The translations under genes and the position numbers were made by a program. This document shows positions 16,383 through 25,128 of a DNA stretch of 32,544 nt, one piece after another. Source of the DNA: JAVBTR01 sp031556065 (lineage in GTDB: Bacteria; Bacillota; Clostridia; Christensenellales; Aristaeellaceae); NCBI GenBank assembly GCA_031556065.1, contig JAVBTR010000040.1, positions 1 to 32,544 on the forward strand. The letters are read 5' to 3'. Every line of letters begins with the position of its first letter. Within the stretch, counting starts at the first letter, position 1. Under the pieces are notes generated by a model. The model ran no database searches. It saw only the letters and a program-made list of their open reading frames with translations, and was not told the DNA's origin.

Positions 16383-19181
16383 ATGGAAAGTAAGGCGCAG
16401 CTGAAAAAGGAATTAAATGAGGGGCAAAAGATCGAGACTGCTATGACACCCTTCGAAGAGCATCATATGCGCAAGTTGCAGGAGCTTGTACTTGAAATCT
16501 TGTTGGTTATTGACAAACTGTGTAAGGATAATCATATAACCTATTATTTGGGGGAGGGCACTCTTTTGGGTGCTGTCAGACACCATGGTTTTATTCCGTG
16601 GGATGATGATGTGGATATACTTATGCCCAGAAAAGACTATGAAAGGTTTGTTGAACTGGCGCAGCATATGATCCCTGATGGGTATGTGTTGGATTGTTAT
16701 ACAAAGGGCTCGAAGTACTATACCATAGCGGCTCATGTTCAGATAACACGGGATGTGCCATATAAAAAGAAACACTTTGAGGGCATCGCTCTATCCAGCG
16801 GGCCGGCTCTGGATATATTTCCGTTAGATTATGTGCCGGATGATCATTCTGACGAGTTGCAAAAAAGAGGCAAGAAAACAAGGGTGTTAAGGCGTGTACT
16901 ATGGGTTAAATCTGGAGCGCATAAGCGGGAAAAATATGAGGGCTTGATCCAAAAGATAAAACTGTTTTATCCTGCGAAAATTTTGTCTTTTATTTTGCCC
17001 TTTGACTTTTTGCATGGCAGAATTATAAAAGAGATGACAAAAACAAACAATGAAACCAATGAATACCTTGCTGATTTCGCAAGCCTATATCCTATAACGA
17101 AGGAGACCTTTCCAACGGAGTGGTATGGGATTCCCCAAATGGTTGAATTTGAAGGGCATATGTTTCCCGCACCGCAAGAACCGATTAAAATGCTTAATAG
17201 GATATATGGCGATTATATGATCTTGCCTCCCGTTCAAAAACGTTTAAGCAAGCACGCTTTTCATATTGATCTGGATGCTGCAAGCAAAGGTCTATCCACA
17301 GAAGATGCGCTTGTAGATACTTCGGATGATGCCATCGATAAACATATTGATGCGAATAAAAGCGCAGAAAAAGCAACTGAAAAAAAGCTGAAAATTGACA
17401 TAAAAATGGAGGAATGGAAGAAGAAGCTATTCAGAATAGCAAAAAGAGTTAAAGGTCACTTCGTCGACCTATTTGTTAAGAAGGTCATCGATATATATAT
17501 TCAAAAGCCCGTAGCCGAAAAGACAATAATATATGACGCTTTCAGCGGTCTTGGCATATTGGACAGTCAAAGAGCAATTTTTAAGCGGTTGCTAGAAAGG
17601 GCAGCTTTCAGAGATTATACCCATATCTGGGCAGTTAAGGATGCCGGGATAGCAAAGCATAATCTGGAAGAGTATAAAACTTTACCTAATGTAAAAATTA
17701 TAAAAAGAAATAGTTTCAATTACTTAAAGTGTATTTCGACTGCGAAATACATCCTTTGCAACAGCAGCATACCATCATTTTTTGCTCGCAGGGAGGAACA
17801 GATATACTTAAATACCTGGCATGGTATTCCTTTGAAGTCTATGGGATATGAACGTGCAGGGCAGAGAATCATCAGTACAGAAAACGTGGTTCCTAATTTC
17901 TTGAATGCAACCCATATCATAGGTGCAAACAAGTTCACAGCAGAAAAAATGTTCAAGACAGCATATAAACTTAACGGTATATATAGTGGTACCATTATTG
18001 ATGAGCCTTTGCCCAGAACTGATATGATAAAGAATACCGGCAAAGATTATATTTTAAAAAAATTAAATGATTGTGGAATTATTACTGAAAAAAAAATCAT
18101 CGTATATGCGCCGACGTGGAAAGGCGCTAATTATAAAGATTTTGATTCTGATGTAGATGCATTGAAAAGCTTTGTTAAGATACTTCAAAGCAAAATTAAT
18201 TCTGATGAGTATCAGGTATACTTAAGAGTTCACTATTTCCTTTACCGTGAGTTGGAAATGGATGGGGAACTAAATAAGATTTGTATTCCCTTTATGATCG
18301 ATACCGATGAACTGTTAAGCGTTACAGAAATATTGATTTCTGATTACTCAAGTATCTTTTTTGATTTCCTTTCAACTGGCAGGCCGATTCTTTTTTATGT
18401 TCCCGATTTGGATGAGTATGTCGATAACCGAGGGATTAATATACCTATGGAAGATATGCCTGGCCCTGTTACAAGGGAATCGGAAGACATTGCGGCATAT
18501 ATTAACAATATAGAAGCAACTCAGGATATGTACCGCTCGAAGTACCAGGCTATGTGTGACTGGTGTATCGAAAAGGAAGACGGACAGGTTTGTGATAGAG
18601 TGATTAATACTATATTCCTGGGGAACAAAGGAAGTGAGATTGATTGCAGCAGCCACAAAAAGAAACTCCTTTTTATGGCAGAATGGAGAAGCAGTTTTGT
18701 TCATCAAAGTCAGTTGATCAAGTTCTTTGATCAGATCGATTATAATCAATATGATGTAACGCTTCTTGCAGGTCAATGCTCAGGCTATCAAAAGAGTATA
18801 CTTGCTGATATTAATCCCCAAGTCAGGATATTGATCAACAACACCGAAGTATCTGCTTCGGTGTCTAAAAGAAAGTCTATTTATAAAAAGCTTGAAAAAG
18901 GGAAAATTTCTCTTGATGATGCGTGCAGCCAACTAAATATGTGGCACGAATGGAGGCGGTTGGTTGGGTACAGCGATTTTGATTTAGCAATTCAAATTCA
19001 ACCAGTGAGTTCCTTTTTTAACTGGCTTTTAGTGGGATATATTTCGCCTGTCAAGAAAAAAATATTAATTGAAAGCCCCGCCTGTTATCCAAATGTGTTG
19101 CGAAGCGACAAATATAATTACTATGATTTGAGAATGGATTCACTTAATGATCTTATGCAAAGCATCGAGAAAATGATTTGA
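16383..19181 (+). CDS. LicD–TagF fusion: LicD transferase plus CDP-glycerol-type glycerophosphotransferase
   Basis: A 932-residue protein with three parts. Residues 25-300 are a LicD domain, with the signature GAVRHHGFIPWDDDVDI (63-79); LicD proteins transfer phosphocholine or similar phospho-groups from CDP or CMP donors to surface sugars. Residues of roughly 340-745 are a CDP-glycerol glycerophosphotransferase domain (TagB/TagF family), with NTWHGIP (477-483), VYAPTWKG, and ISDYSSIFFDF (Asp654). The last 175 or so residues begin KKKLLFMAEWRSSF and resemble the N-terminal half of a GT4 domain that sometimes follows TagF domains, but the matching C-terminal half is missing. ATG 16383 follows AGAGGGG. 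TagD is next, 39 bases on, and would supply the CDP-activated substrate. The gene is strongly A+T-rich. It could decorate a glycan with a phospho-polyol chain and a LicD-added group. Confidence 0.85.
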   Translation: MESKAQLKKELNEGQKIETAMTPFEEHHMRKLQELVLEILLVIDKLCKDNHITYYLGEGTLLGAVRHHGFIPWDDDVDILMPRKDYERFVELAQHMIPDGYVLDCYTKGSKYYTIAAHVQITRDVPYKKKHFEGIALSSGPALDIFPLDYVPDDHSDELQKRGKKTRVLRRVLWVKSGAHKREKYEGLIQKIKLFYPAKILSFILPFDFLHGRIIKEMTKTNNETNEYLADFASLYPITKETFPTEWYGIPQMVEFEGHMFPAPQEPIKMLNRIYGDYMILPPVQKRLSKHAFHIDLDAASKGLSTEDALVDTSDDAIDKHIDANKSAEKATEKKLKIDIKMEEWKKKLFRIAKRVKGHFVDLFVKKVIDIYIQKPVAEKTIIYDAFSGLGILDSQRAIFKRLLERAAFRDYTHIWAVKDAGIAKHNLEEYKTLPNVKIIKRNSFNYLKCISTAKYILCNSSIPSFFARREEQIYLNTWHGIPLKSMGYERAGQRIISTENVVPNFLNATHIIGANKFTAEKMFKTAYKLNGIYSGTIIDEPLPRTDMIKNTGKDYILKKLNDCGIITEKKIIVYAPTWKGANYKDFDSDVDALKSFVKILQSKINSDEYQVYLRVHYFLYRELEMDGELNKICIPFMIDTDELLSVTEILISDYSSIFFDFLSTGRPILFYVPDLDEYVDNRGINIPMEDMPGPVTRESEDIAAYINNIEATQDMYRSKYQAMCDWCIEKEDGQVCDRVINTIFLGNKGSEIDCSSHKKKLLFMAEWRSSFVHQSQLIKFFDQIDYNQYDVTLLAGQCSGYQKSILADINPQVRILINNTEVSASVSKRKSIYKKLEKGKISLDDACSQLNMWHEWRRLVGYSDFDLAIQIQPVSSFFNWLLVGYISPVKKKILIESPACYPNVLRSDKYNYYDLRMDSLNDLMQSIEKMI

Positions 19182-19220
19182 ATAATTGAGGGAAACAAGA
19201 GAAAGAAAGGACAATTTAAA

Positions 19221-19616
19221 ATGAAGCGTGTGATTACATATGGTACCTTCGATTTGCTCCACTATGGGCATATTAATCTCCTCCGTCGTGCAAGGGCGCT
19301 AGGTGACTATTTGGTTGTTGTATTATCCAGTGATGAGTTTAACTGGAATGAGAAACAGAAAAAATGTTACTTTACATATGAACAGCGCAAAGCGCTTCTT
19401 GAATCAATTCGTTATGTGGATCTCGTCATTCCAGAAACGAACTGGGAACAGAAACGGTCAGATGTGCATGAATATCATATCGATACCTTTGTTATGGGTA
19501 ACGATTGGGAAGGAAAATTTGACTTTTTAAAAGAAGAAGGCGTTGATGTCATTTATCTGCCAAGAACCAAGGAAATTAGTACGACACAAATTAAGAAAGA
19601 CTTGGAGCATAAGTGA
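19221..19616 (+). CDS. tagD: glycerol-3-phosphate cytidylyltransferase (TagD-like)
   Basis: Predicted to make CDP-glycerol from CTP and glycerol-3-phosphate for the TagF domain encoded just upstream. The 131 residues match the family length. GTFDLLHYGH carries the HxGH nucleotidyltransferase motif, and the C-terminus has RTKEISTT in place of the usual RTEGISTT, so the second signature is altered at two positions. AGAAAGGA precedes the ATG. A related polyol phosphate or ethanolamine-type substrate is possible, but the size and motif context favour glycerol-3-phosphate. Confidence 0.87.
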   Translation: MKRVITYGTFDLLHYGHINLLRRARALGDYLVVVLSSDEFNWNEKQKKCYFTYEQRKALLESIRYVDLVIPETNWEQKRSDVHEYHIDTFVMGNDWEGKFDFLKEEGVDVIYLPRTKEISTTQIKKDLEHK

Positions 19617-19669
19617 TCTTCATCTTGAATGTAGTAGCATGAGATGATCCAGAAACGGAGAATGACGAT

Positions 19670-20782
19670 ATGGTTGATACAAAAGCCTTTTATGACGCTC
19701 TAGCAACAAGAGGGATGGACTTTTTTGCAGGCGTGCCGGATAGCTTGCTTTCGAATTTCTGCGCTTATGTGCAAGAAAACGCACCGCCCCACAATAATAT
19801 TATCACCGCCAATGAAGGAAGTGCGGTAGGCATGGCCTGCGGCTATCACCTGGCCAGCGGAAAGTATGGCGTGGTTTATATGCAAAACAGCGGGCAGGGA
19901 AATGCGGTTAACCCGCTTTTATCTATTGCGGATGATCATGTTTACGGCATTCCGATGCTTCTGATCATTGGCTGGCGGGGAGAGCCGAATGTGCACGATG
20001 AACCGCAACATGTCAAACAAGGAAAGGTAACGCTTGCCTTGCTGGAAGCGATAGATATACCTTACCGTGTTTTGGAGGATGATTTTACAGCCCAATTAGA
20101 TGAGCTGACGGTTATTATGCACACACAAAACAGACCGGTAGCGTTGGTGGTTCGCAAGGATGCGTTTTCTTCCTACAAGATGAGTTTGCCTAAACAAGCC
20201 TTTGACCTTACGCGTGAGCAGGCGCTGGAGACGATTTTGTCCTGCTTAAATCGCGATGACATGGTGGTTTCCACAACAGGGAAGACCTCCCGCGAGGTCT
20301 TTGAACTGCGGGAAAAGAGAGGTCAAGGGCATGATAATGATTTCTTGACAGTGGGGGGGATGGGGCATACTTCCTCGATCGCTTTTGGTATGGCCATCGG
20401 TACGGACAAGAACGTTTATTGTATTGATGGGGATGGGAGCTTTTTGATGCACATGGGTGCACTTGCTCCGATTATGCAAAATGTACCGAGCAATTTCAAA
20501 TATATCCTTAATAACAATGGAGCACATGAAAGCGTTGGCGGGCAGCCGACAGTCGCCATGCAGATCGATATTGAAAAGATCCTGTATGCGTTTGGCTTTG
20601 AAAACGTGATAACTGCTTCCACGCAGGAAAAGCTTCTTTGTGCCATGGGAACACTCACACATAATCAAAAAACAGCCATAGTATTGCTGACCCGCCAGGG
20701 AAGCCGTAGCGATCTGGGGCGCCCGACTGTTTCTGTTAAAGACAACAAGAGTGCAATAATGAAAAAGCTTTGCTGTCAATAA
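19670..20782 (+). CDS. aepY: phosphonopyruvate decarboxylase
   Basis: A thiamine-diphosphate enzyme that pulls the unfavourable PEP mutase reaction forward by converting phosphonopyruvate to phosphonoacetaldehyde and CO2. The 370 residues are the family length. GVPDSLLSNF (21-30) is the start typical of phosphonopyruvate decarboxylases, Glu49 in NEGSAVGMACGYH is the cofactor-activating glutamate, and the diphosphate-binding stretch runs from GDGS (254-257) to NNNGAHESVGGQPT (281-294). Sulfopyruvate decarboxylase is the near relative to exclude, but PEP mutase and an alcohol dehydrogenase in the same cluster make the phosphonate assignment strong. ATG 19670 follows CGGAG. Confidence 0.93.
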   Translation: MVDTKAFYDALATRGMDFFAGVPDSLLSNFCAYVQENAPPHNNIITANEGSAVGMACGYHLASGKYGVVYMQNSGQGNAVNPLLSIADDHVYGIPMLLIIGWRGEPNVHDEPQHVKQGKVTLALLEAIDIPYRVLEDDFTAQLDELTVIMHTQNRPVALVVRKDAFSSYKMSLPKQAFDLTREQALETILSCLNRDDMVVSTTGKTSREVFELREKRGQGHDNDFLTVGGMGHTSSIAFGMAIGTDKNVYCIDGDGSFLMHMGALAPIMQNVPSNFKYILNNNGAHESVGGQPTVAMQIDIEKILYAFGFENVITASTQEKLLCAMGTLTHNQKTAIVLLTRQGSRSDLGRPTVSVKDNKSAIMKKLCCQ

Positions 20783-20803
20783 GCGTGGAGAGAAGGCATA
20801 ATA

Positions 20804-22645
20804 ATGAAAGCGGTCATACTCAATTCCGGCCTTGGCAAACGAATGGGTGCATTAACCGAAAATACACATAAAAGTATGGTCACGCTTGCAAATGGGGAAA
20901 CTGTATTCGGCCGACAGCTGCGGCTCTTGTATTCATGTGGCATTCGTGAGTTTCTTATTACCACAGGCCCTTACGAAGAAGCCTTAAAGGCGCAGGCAGC
21001 AATATCCTTGCCTGACGATTGTTCTGTTGCGTACGTCAGTAACAAGCAATACAACCAAACCAATTACATTTATTCCCTTTACTTGGCAAAGGAGGAGCTT
21101 CAAGGTGACCTGCTTTTGCTGCATGGCGATTTGGTATTTGATCGTCATTTTGTTGAGCAGCTTTTGTTTTCACAAGACAAGAACCTGGTTGCGGTAGATA
21201 AAAGTAAACCCCTTCCAGAAAAGGATTTTAAAGCGCAGATTGAAGATGGGTTCATAAAAAAGATAGCTATTGATATCTTTGGTGCAGATTGTTTTGCGCT
21301 GCAGCCCTTCTATAAATTGGATGCGCATTTCGTAAAGCAATGGATGGATGGGATTGCGCAATTCATTCATAACGGGCAAACGGGCTGCTATGCTGAAAAT
21401 GCGCTGAATGAATTGCTTGCAAAGCTTAAGCTACGACCCTTTTCATATGAAACGCATTGTGTTGAAGAGATCGATACACCCCAAGACCATCAACGAGTAT
21501 CGGAACAGATACGTAGCTACGATTTTGCTCACCAGCATTTGATCGATGCGCCCGGCGCCGTCGGCCATATTCCTGCATTGCTTAAGCAATATGGCATTAA
21601 GCGCCCCTTGTTGGTATGCGATGCGGCTTATCAACATCTTCCCGTACAGATAGTTTTAGATAAAGCAGGCACAGGCATAAACGTTACCCCCTTTGCGGAT
21701 TTTACCCCCAATCCCAGATATGAAGAAGTAGTAAAGGGCGTTGAAGCATATAGGCAAGCACAATGTGACGGTATATTATCAGTTGGCGGCGGTTCTGCTA
21801 TTGATGTTGCCAAGTGCATTAAGTGCTACAGTGTCTTAAACGATTCCCAGCATTACATGGATCAGCAGCTGATGTTTTCACCTATTGTTCATATTGCAGT
21901 TCCTACCACGGCTGGCACCGGCAGTGAGGGAACGCGTTTTGCTGTTATTTACCGTGATGGCGAAAAACAATCCGTTGCGCACGACTGCATTTTCCCAGAT
22001 GCGGCGATACTGGATTCCCGGCTACTGAAAACATTACCGGATTATCAGCGGAAGGCGGGCTATTTGGATGCATTGTGTCATGGGCTGGAGTCCATGTGGA
22101 GCGTGAATGCAACAGACCAAAGCCGACAATTGGCCAAACATGCGCTTAAAGCATTGGTCGAAAACGGGGCCGCTTATTTTGCAAAAGATGAAGGTTCTGC
22201 TTGTACAATCATGTCGGCTGCGCATGAAGTGGGATTGGCAATCAACCTGACTCAAACCACCGCTGCTCACGCTATGAGCTATAAGCTGACCAGCCTCTAC
22301 AATATCGCACATGGCCATGCTGCGGCCCTTTGCCTTAAGGCTGTATGGAAAAAGATGATCGAGCAAAACAATATAGATTTACACACAGAGGAAGCCAAGC
22401 ACCTTGCACTTGTCTTTGAACAGATCGCAGAGGCTGTTTCGGAATCAGATGTTCATGCTGCGTACGATAAGATAGTAGCATTGATCGACGGATTGGCGCT
22501 GCCGCAGCTACCTGTCCCCACGGCTGAACAGATCGATGCACTGACTAATTCTGTTAATTTGCAGCGTTTAAAAAACAATCCCATTGCTTTTGATGCGGCA
22601 CAAATTCGCAGTTTATATCTTTGGATGCTTGAGCCAATCAGGTGA
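20804..22645 (+). CDS. fusion: LicC/PntC-like cytidylyltransferase + phosphonoacetaldehyde reductase
   Basis: A 613-residue two-domain enzyme. Residues 1-240 are a nucleotidyltransferase of the LicC/PntC type: LNSGLGKRMG (6-15), Lys23 in NTHKSMV, LLHGDLVFD with Asp109, and EEIDTPQD with Asp224, so the expected metal and phosphate residues are present. Residues 248-613 are a group III iron alcohol dehydrogenase: GGGSAID (328-334), PTTAGTGSE (367-375), and metal ligands at Asp422, His426, His489 and His503 with the family spacing. Next to phosphonopyruvate decarboxylase and PEP mutase, the dehydrogenase should reduce phosphonoacetaldehyde to 2-hydroxyethylphosphonate, as PhpC and FomC do, and the N-terminal domain should then make its CMP adduct. 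The activity of the N-terminal domain is inference; CDP-choline synthesis is the alternative, but no choline genes are seen. Confidence 0.85.
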   Translation: MKAVILNSGLGKRMGALTENTHKSMVTLANGETVFGRQLRLLYSCGIREFLITTGPYEEALKAQAAISLPDDCSVAYVSNKQYNQTNYIYSLYLAKEELQGDLLLLHGDLVFDRHFVEQLLFSQDKNLVAVDKSKPLPEKDFKAQIEDGFIKKIAIDIFGADCFALQPFYKLDAHFVKQWMDGIAQFIHNGQTGCYAENALNELLAKLKLRPFSYETHCVEEIDTPQDHQRVSEQIRSYDFAHQHLIDAPGAVGHIPALLKQYGIKRPLLVCDAAYQHLPVQIVLDKAGTGINVTPFADFTPNPRYEEVVKGVEAYRQAQCDGILSVGGGSAIDVAKCIKCYSVLNDSQHYMDQQLMFSPIVHIAVPTTAGTGSEGTRFAVIYRDGEKQSVAHDCIFPDAAILDSRLLKTLPDYQRKAGYLDALCHGLESMWSVNATDQSRQLAKHALKALVENGAAYFAKDEGSACTIMSAAHEVGLAINLTQTTAAHAMSYKLTSLYNIAHGHAAALCLKAVWKKMIEQNNIDLHTEEAKHLALVFEQIAEAVSESDVHAAYDKIVALIDGLALPQLPVPTAEQIDALTNSVNLQRLKNNPIAFDAAQIRSLYLWMLEPIR

Positions 22646-22658
22646 ATTGTGATCACGA

Positions 22659-22687
22659 TTGACAAGCTGTTTTGCCAATGCTATACT
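22659..22687 (+). promoter_or_regulatory. promoter for the exporter-LicD-PEP mutase operon
   Basis: TTGACA at 22659-22664, a 17-base spacer ending in TGC, and TATACT at 22682-22687. It lies between the reductase fusion gene and the ABC permease gene and should give the second half of the phosphonate cluster its own transcript. Confidence 0.75.
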
Positions 22688-22723
22688 TTATTAGTTTATA
22701 TAAAAAATATTTGAGGTGCTTAG

Positions 22724-23506
22724 TTGAAAAAGTTTTTCTTAAACTTAAAAAAGTACGGGTATTACTCCGCTTATTCAGCCATATCAATGCTTCGGGCCGA
22801 GGTGAGCGGCTCCTACTTCAACTGGCTTTGGTGGTTTTTAGACCCCATTTTATTTATGATGGTCTACAGTTTTGTTGCGATCATTGTTTTTGGTAAAAGT
22901 GAACCCTATTTTCCGGTATTTGTTTTTCTTGGGTTAGGGGCTTGGAATTTTTTCAACCGTACAGTGACAGTCAGTGTTAAAATCGTGCGCTCCTATAAAA
23001 GCGTCATTTCGCGCACATATATGCCCAAATATATTTTGGTTCTTACAACGATATATAAAAATCTCTTTCAATATCTGATAACTCTGCTAATCAGTTTCAC
23101 TGTGGCCATCTTTATGGGCGTTCCATTAACGCTCAATATTCTTTATATGATGCCAATCATAATAACACTCGTTATGGTCACATTCGGTGTGAGCTGCATT
23201 GTCTTGCATTGCGGCGTTTACATAAAGGATTTGGGAAATCTTGTACAGGTTGGTCTAAAGCTGCTGTTTTATATGACAGGTATTTTTTACAGTATACCAA
23301 AGCGGGTCTCAGCGCCGGCATCAATATGGATGTTGCGAATCAATCCAATTGCCATGCTGGTTAATGAGGCACGAAATGTATTTATCTATGGCGAGGGAAT
23401 GCATCTGTCAAATGTAGCGATATGGCTGATGCTGGCAGTGGTACTGTCTGCGCTCGGTGTTTTGCTGATCAATAAGTACGAACAGACCTATGTAAAGGCG
23501 ATATGA
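22724..23506 (+). CDS. ABC-2 polysaccharide exporter permease (Wzm/TagG-like)
   Basis: Membrane subunit of an ABC exporter for a lipid-linked glycan or teichoic acid. The 260 residues have six hydrophobic segments. The amphipathic N-terminus and GSYFNWLWWFLDPILFMMVYS region are typical of ABC-2 exporters, as is YGEGMHLSNV before the last segment. The start is TTG 22724, with GAGGTG about 5 bases before it; no better ATG is nearby. It overlaps its ATPase gene by ATGA. The A+T content is close to that of the adjacent LicD genes. Confidence 0.88.
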   Translation: MKKFFLNLKKYGYYSAYSAISMLRAEVSGSYFNWLWWFLDPILFMMVYSFVAIIVFGKSEPYFPVFVFLGLGAWNFFNRTVTVSVKIVRSYKSVISRTYMPKYILVLTTIYKNLFQYLITLLISFTVAIFMGVPLTLNILYMMPIIITLVMVTFGVSCIVLHCGVYIKDLGNLVQVGLKLLFYMTGIFYSIPKRVSAPASIWMLRINPIAMLVNEARNVFIYGEGMHLSNVAIWLMLAVVLSALGVLLINKYEQTYVKAI

Positions 23507-24291
23507 TGATGGATAAGAAGAGAATGGTATTGTCTGTTAAGGATGTGGAGATTTGCTATCGTGTTGTACGTCCGCTGTTCTTTTTGCAGGTTTTTCGTAA
23601 GGGTAGAAAGAAAAAGAGCAGGTACTTTCGTGCTGTTAAAGGTGTAAGTTTTGATATTGGTCAAGGCGAGATCGTAGGCATTATCGGCAAAAACGGCAGC
23701 GGAAAGAGCACACTTTTGCGTGCCATTGCAGGCATTTACGATCCTGATAAAGGTCAAATCGATTTATGTGGTAACAGTGTGGGACTGATGGCGATCGGTG
23801 TAGGTTTTATCAATGAACTATCAGGGCGCGATAATATTTATTTGTCCGGTATGTTGCTGGGCTTTTCCCGTAGCCAGATAGATAAAAAAGTGGATGAGAT
23901 AATCGCGTTTTCCGAACTCGGTGATTTTATCGATGAAACGGTCGGTAGCTATTCCAGCGGAATGTACTCTAAACTGGCCTTTTCCATAACAGCCATTATG
24001 GAGATGGATATCCTTCTTGTGGATGAAACGTTAAGCGTTGGTGATCGCCGTTTCAAGAGAAAGAGTCAGGATAAAATGTTGGAGCTTATTCAGCGTGATG
24101 ATAAAACGGTTCTGATTGTTTCCCATAATACAGGTACATTAAAGGATCTCTGCCAGCGTGTATTATGGCTTGATGATGGCAAAATCGTTATGGATGGCGA
24201 AACACAGCAAGTGCTTAATGCATATGAGCAGAAGGTTGATCAGGATTTGCTTGAAAAGAAGGTAGATCGAACCGAGGTTGTTGCTAAATGA
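23503..24291 (+). CDS. ABC exporter ATPase (Wzt/TagH-like)
   Basis: Powers the permease encoded immediately before it. The 262 residues include Walker A GKNGSGKST, the signature YSSGMYSKLAFS, Walker B DILLVDETLSVGD and the switch histidine in VSHN. The 40 residues before Walker A include a basic insertion, GRKKKSR. The C-terminus is short and lacks the carbohydrate-binding domain seen in O9a-type Wzt. Start codons at 23503, 23506 and 23509 are all possible. The 3' end overlaps the second LicD gene by ATGA. Confidence 0.92.
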   Translation: MMMDKKRMVLSVKDVEICYRVVRPLFFLQVFRKGRKKKSRYFRAVKGVSFDIGQGEIVGIIGKNGSGKSTLLRAIAGIYDPDKGQIDLCGNSVGLMAIGVGFINELSGRDNIYLSGMLLGFSRSQIDKKVDEIIAFSELGDFIDETVGSYSSGMYSKLAFSITAIMEMDILLVDETLSVGDRRFKRKSQDKMLELIQRDDKTVLIVSHNTGTLKDLCQRVLWLDDGKIVMDGETQQVLNAYEQKVDQDLLEKKVDRTEVVAK

Positions 24292-25106
24292 GCGATGTGA
24301 GTAAGCTGCAAAGCGTGGCATTCGATATAGCAGTGCAGGTCATTAAGATTTGTGAACAGCACGGGATTCGCTATTATTTAGCGGAGGGATCACTGCTTGG
24401 GGCTGTTCGCCATCAAGGCTTTATCCCTTGGGATGACGATGTTGATATTGCCCTTTTGCGCCCTGATTACGAGCGACTTATCCGAGTCTTGCCCGAGGCA
24501 CTTCCACCCGGATATCGGATGGTTCACTATACGTCCACCCAAGACCACCCGAGGTTCTTCGTCCAGGTGGAACAGTTGGACATGCCGATTATGGAGGATG
24601 CCTTTATGAAACCGTTTATCCGACATATGTGGATCGACTTGTTTCCTATCGATGGGATGCCGGCCAATGAACTGCATCGTAAAGCACATATGATGCGACT
24701 GTTGTTTTTAAGATTGGTAGCACAAATTGCGCAGGCAGACGAATGTATCAATATTAAAAGGCGTGCACCCCGTCTGCGCAGACTTTTTGTTAATGGCTGC
24801 TTGATGACAGGGAAGGTGTTTCGTTTAAATGCACAAAAGTGCCTGGCTCGACTGGATAGGGCAGCAAGGAAGGTTGATGCTTCAAGGACGGGGTGGACGG
24901 TTTCCATAGGGAGCTTATATAAAAGCCGTACTATTTTTCCCTTGGCTTACTATGGAGAAGGGAAGATAGTGGATTTCAACGGCTGCCGATGGCGCATACC
25001 TTTTAATGCAAATCATATCCTCAAAGCGCTGTATGGAGAATATATGCAGTTGCCACCACTGAAAATGCGGCATGGCCATGAGTTAAAGATACTTGATAAT
25101 CACTAA
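24288..25106 (+). CDS. LicD family phospho-group transferase
   Basis: A 272-residue stand-alone LicD protein. LAEGSLLGAVRHQGFIPWDD spans the diagnostic region (26-45), and DDDVDI follows, giving the acidic metal-binding cluster; WIDLFPIDGMP is a second family motif. LicD proteins move phosphocholine or a related phospho-group from a cytidine nucleotide to a sugar in a surface polymer. The gene is wedged between the exporter ATPase (4-base overlap) and PEP mutase, so its donor is probably the CMP-phosphonate made by the cluster. That is inference. Its LicD region is similar in motif to residues 63-79 of the 16383 protein, but the two proteins differ over most of their length. Confidence 0.9.
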   Translation: MSDVSKLQSVAFDIAVQVIKICEQHGIRYYLAEGSLLGAVRHQGFIPWDDDVDIALLRPDYERLIRVLPEALPPGYRMVHYTSTQDHPRFFVQVEQLDMPIMEDAFMKPFIRHMWIDLFPIDGMPANELHRKAHMMRLLFLRLVAQIAQADECINIKRRAPRLRRLFVNGCLMTGKVFRLNAQKCLARLDRAARKVDASRTGWTVSIGSLYKSRTIFPLAYYGEGKIVDFNGCRWRIPFNANHILKALYGEYMQLPPLKMRHGHELKILDNH

Positions 25107-25128
25107 TTTCAAAAATGGAGGCTTTATA

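Noticed and set aside
20804..25106. Phosphocholine decoration (lic-type) instead of a phosphonate
   Set aside because: LicC-like and LicD domains would allow it, but no choline kinase or choline transporter is seen, while a full PEP-to-HEP pathway is present. Kept as the main alternative.
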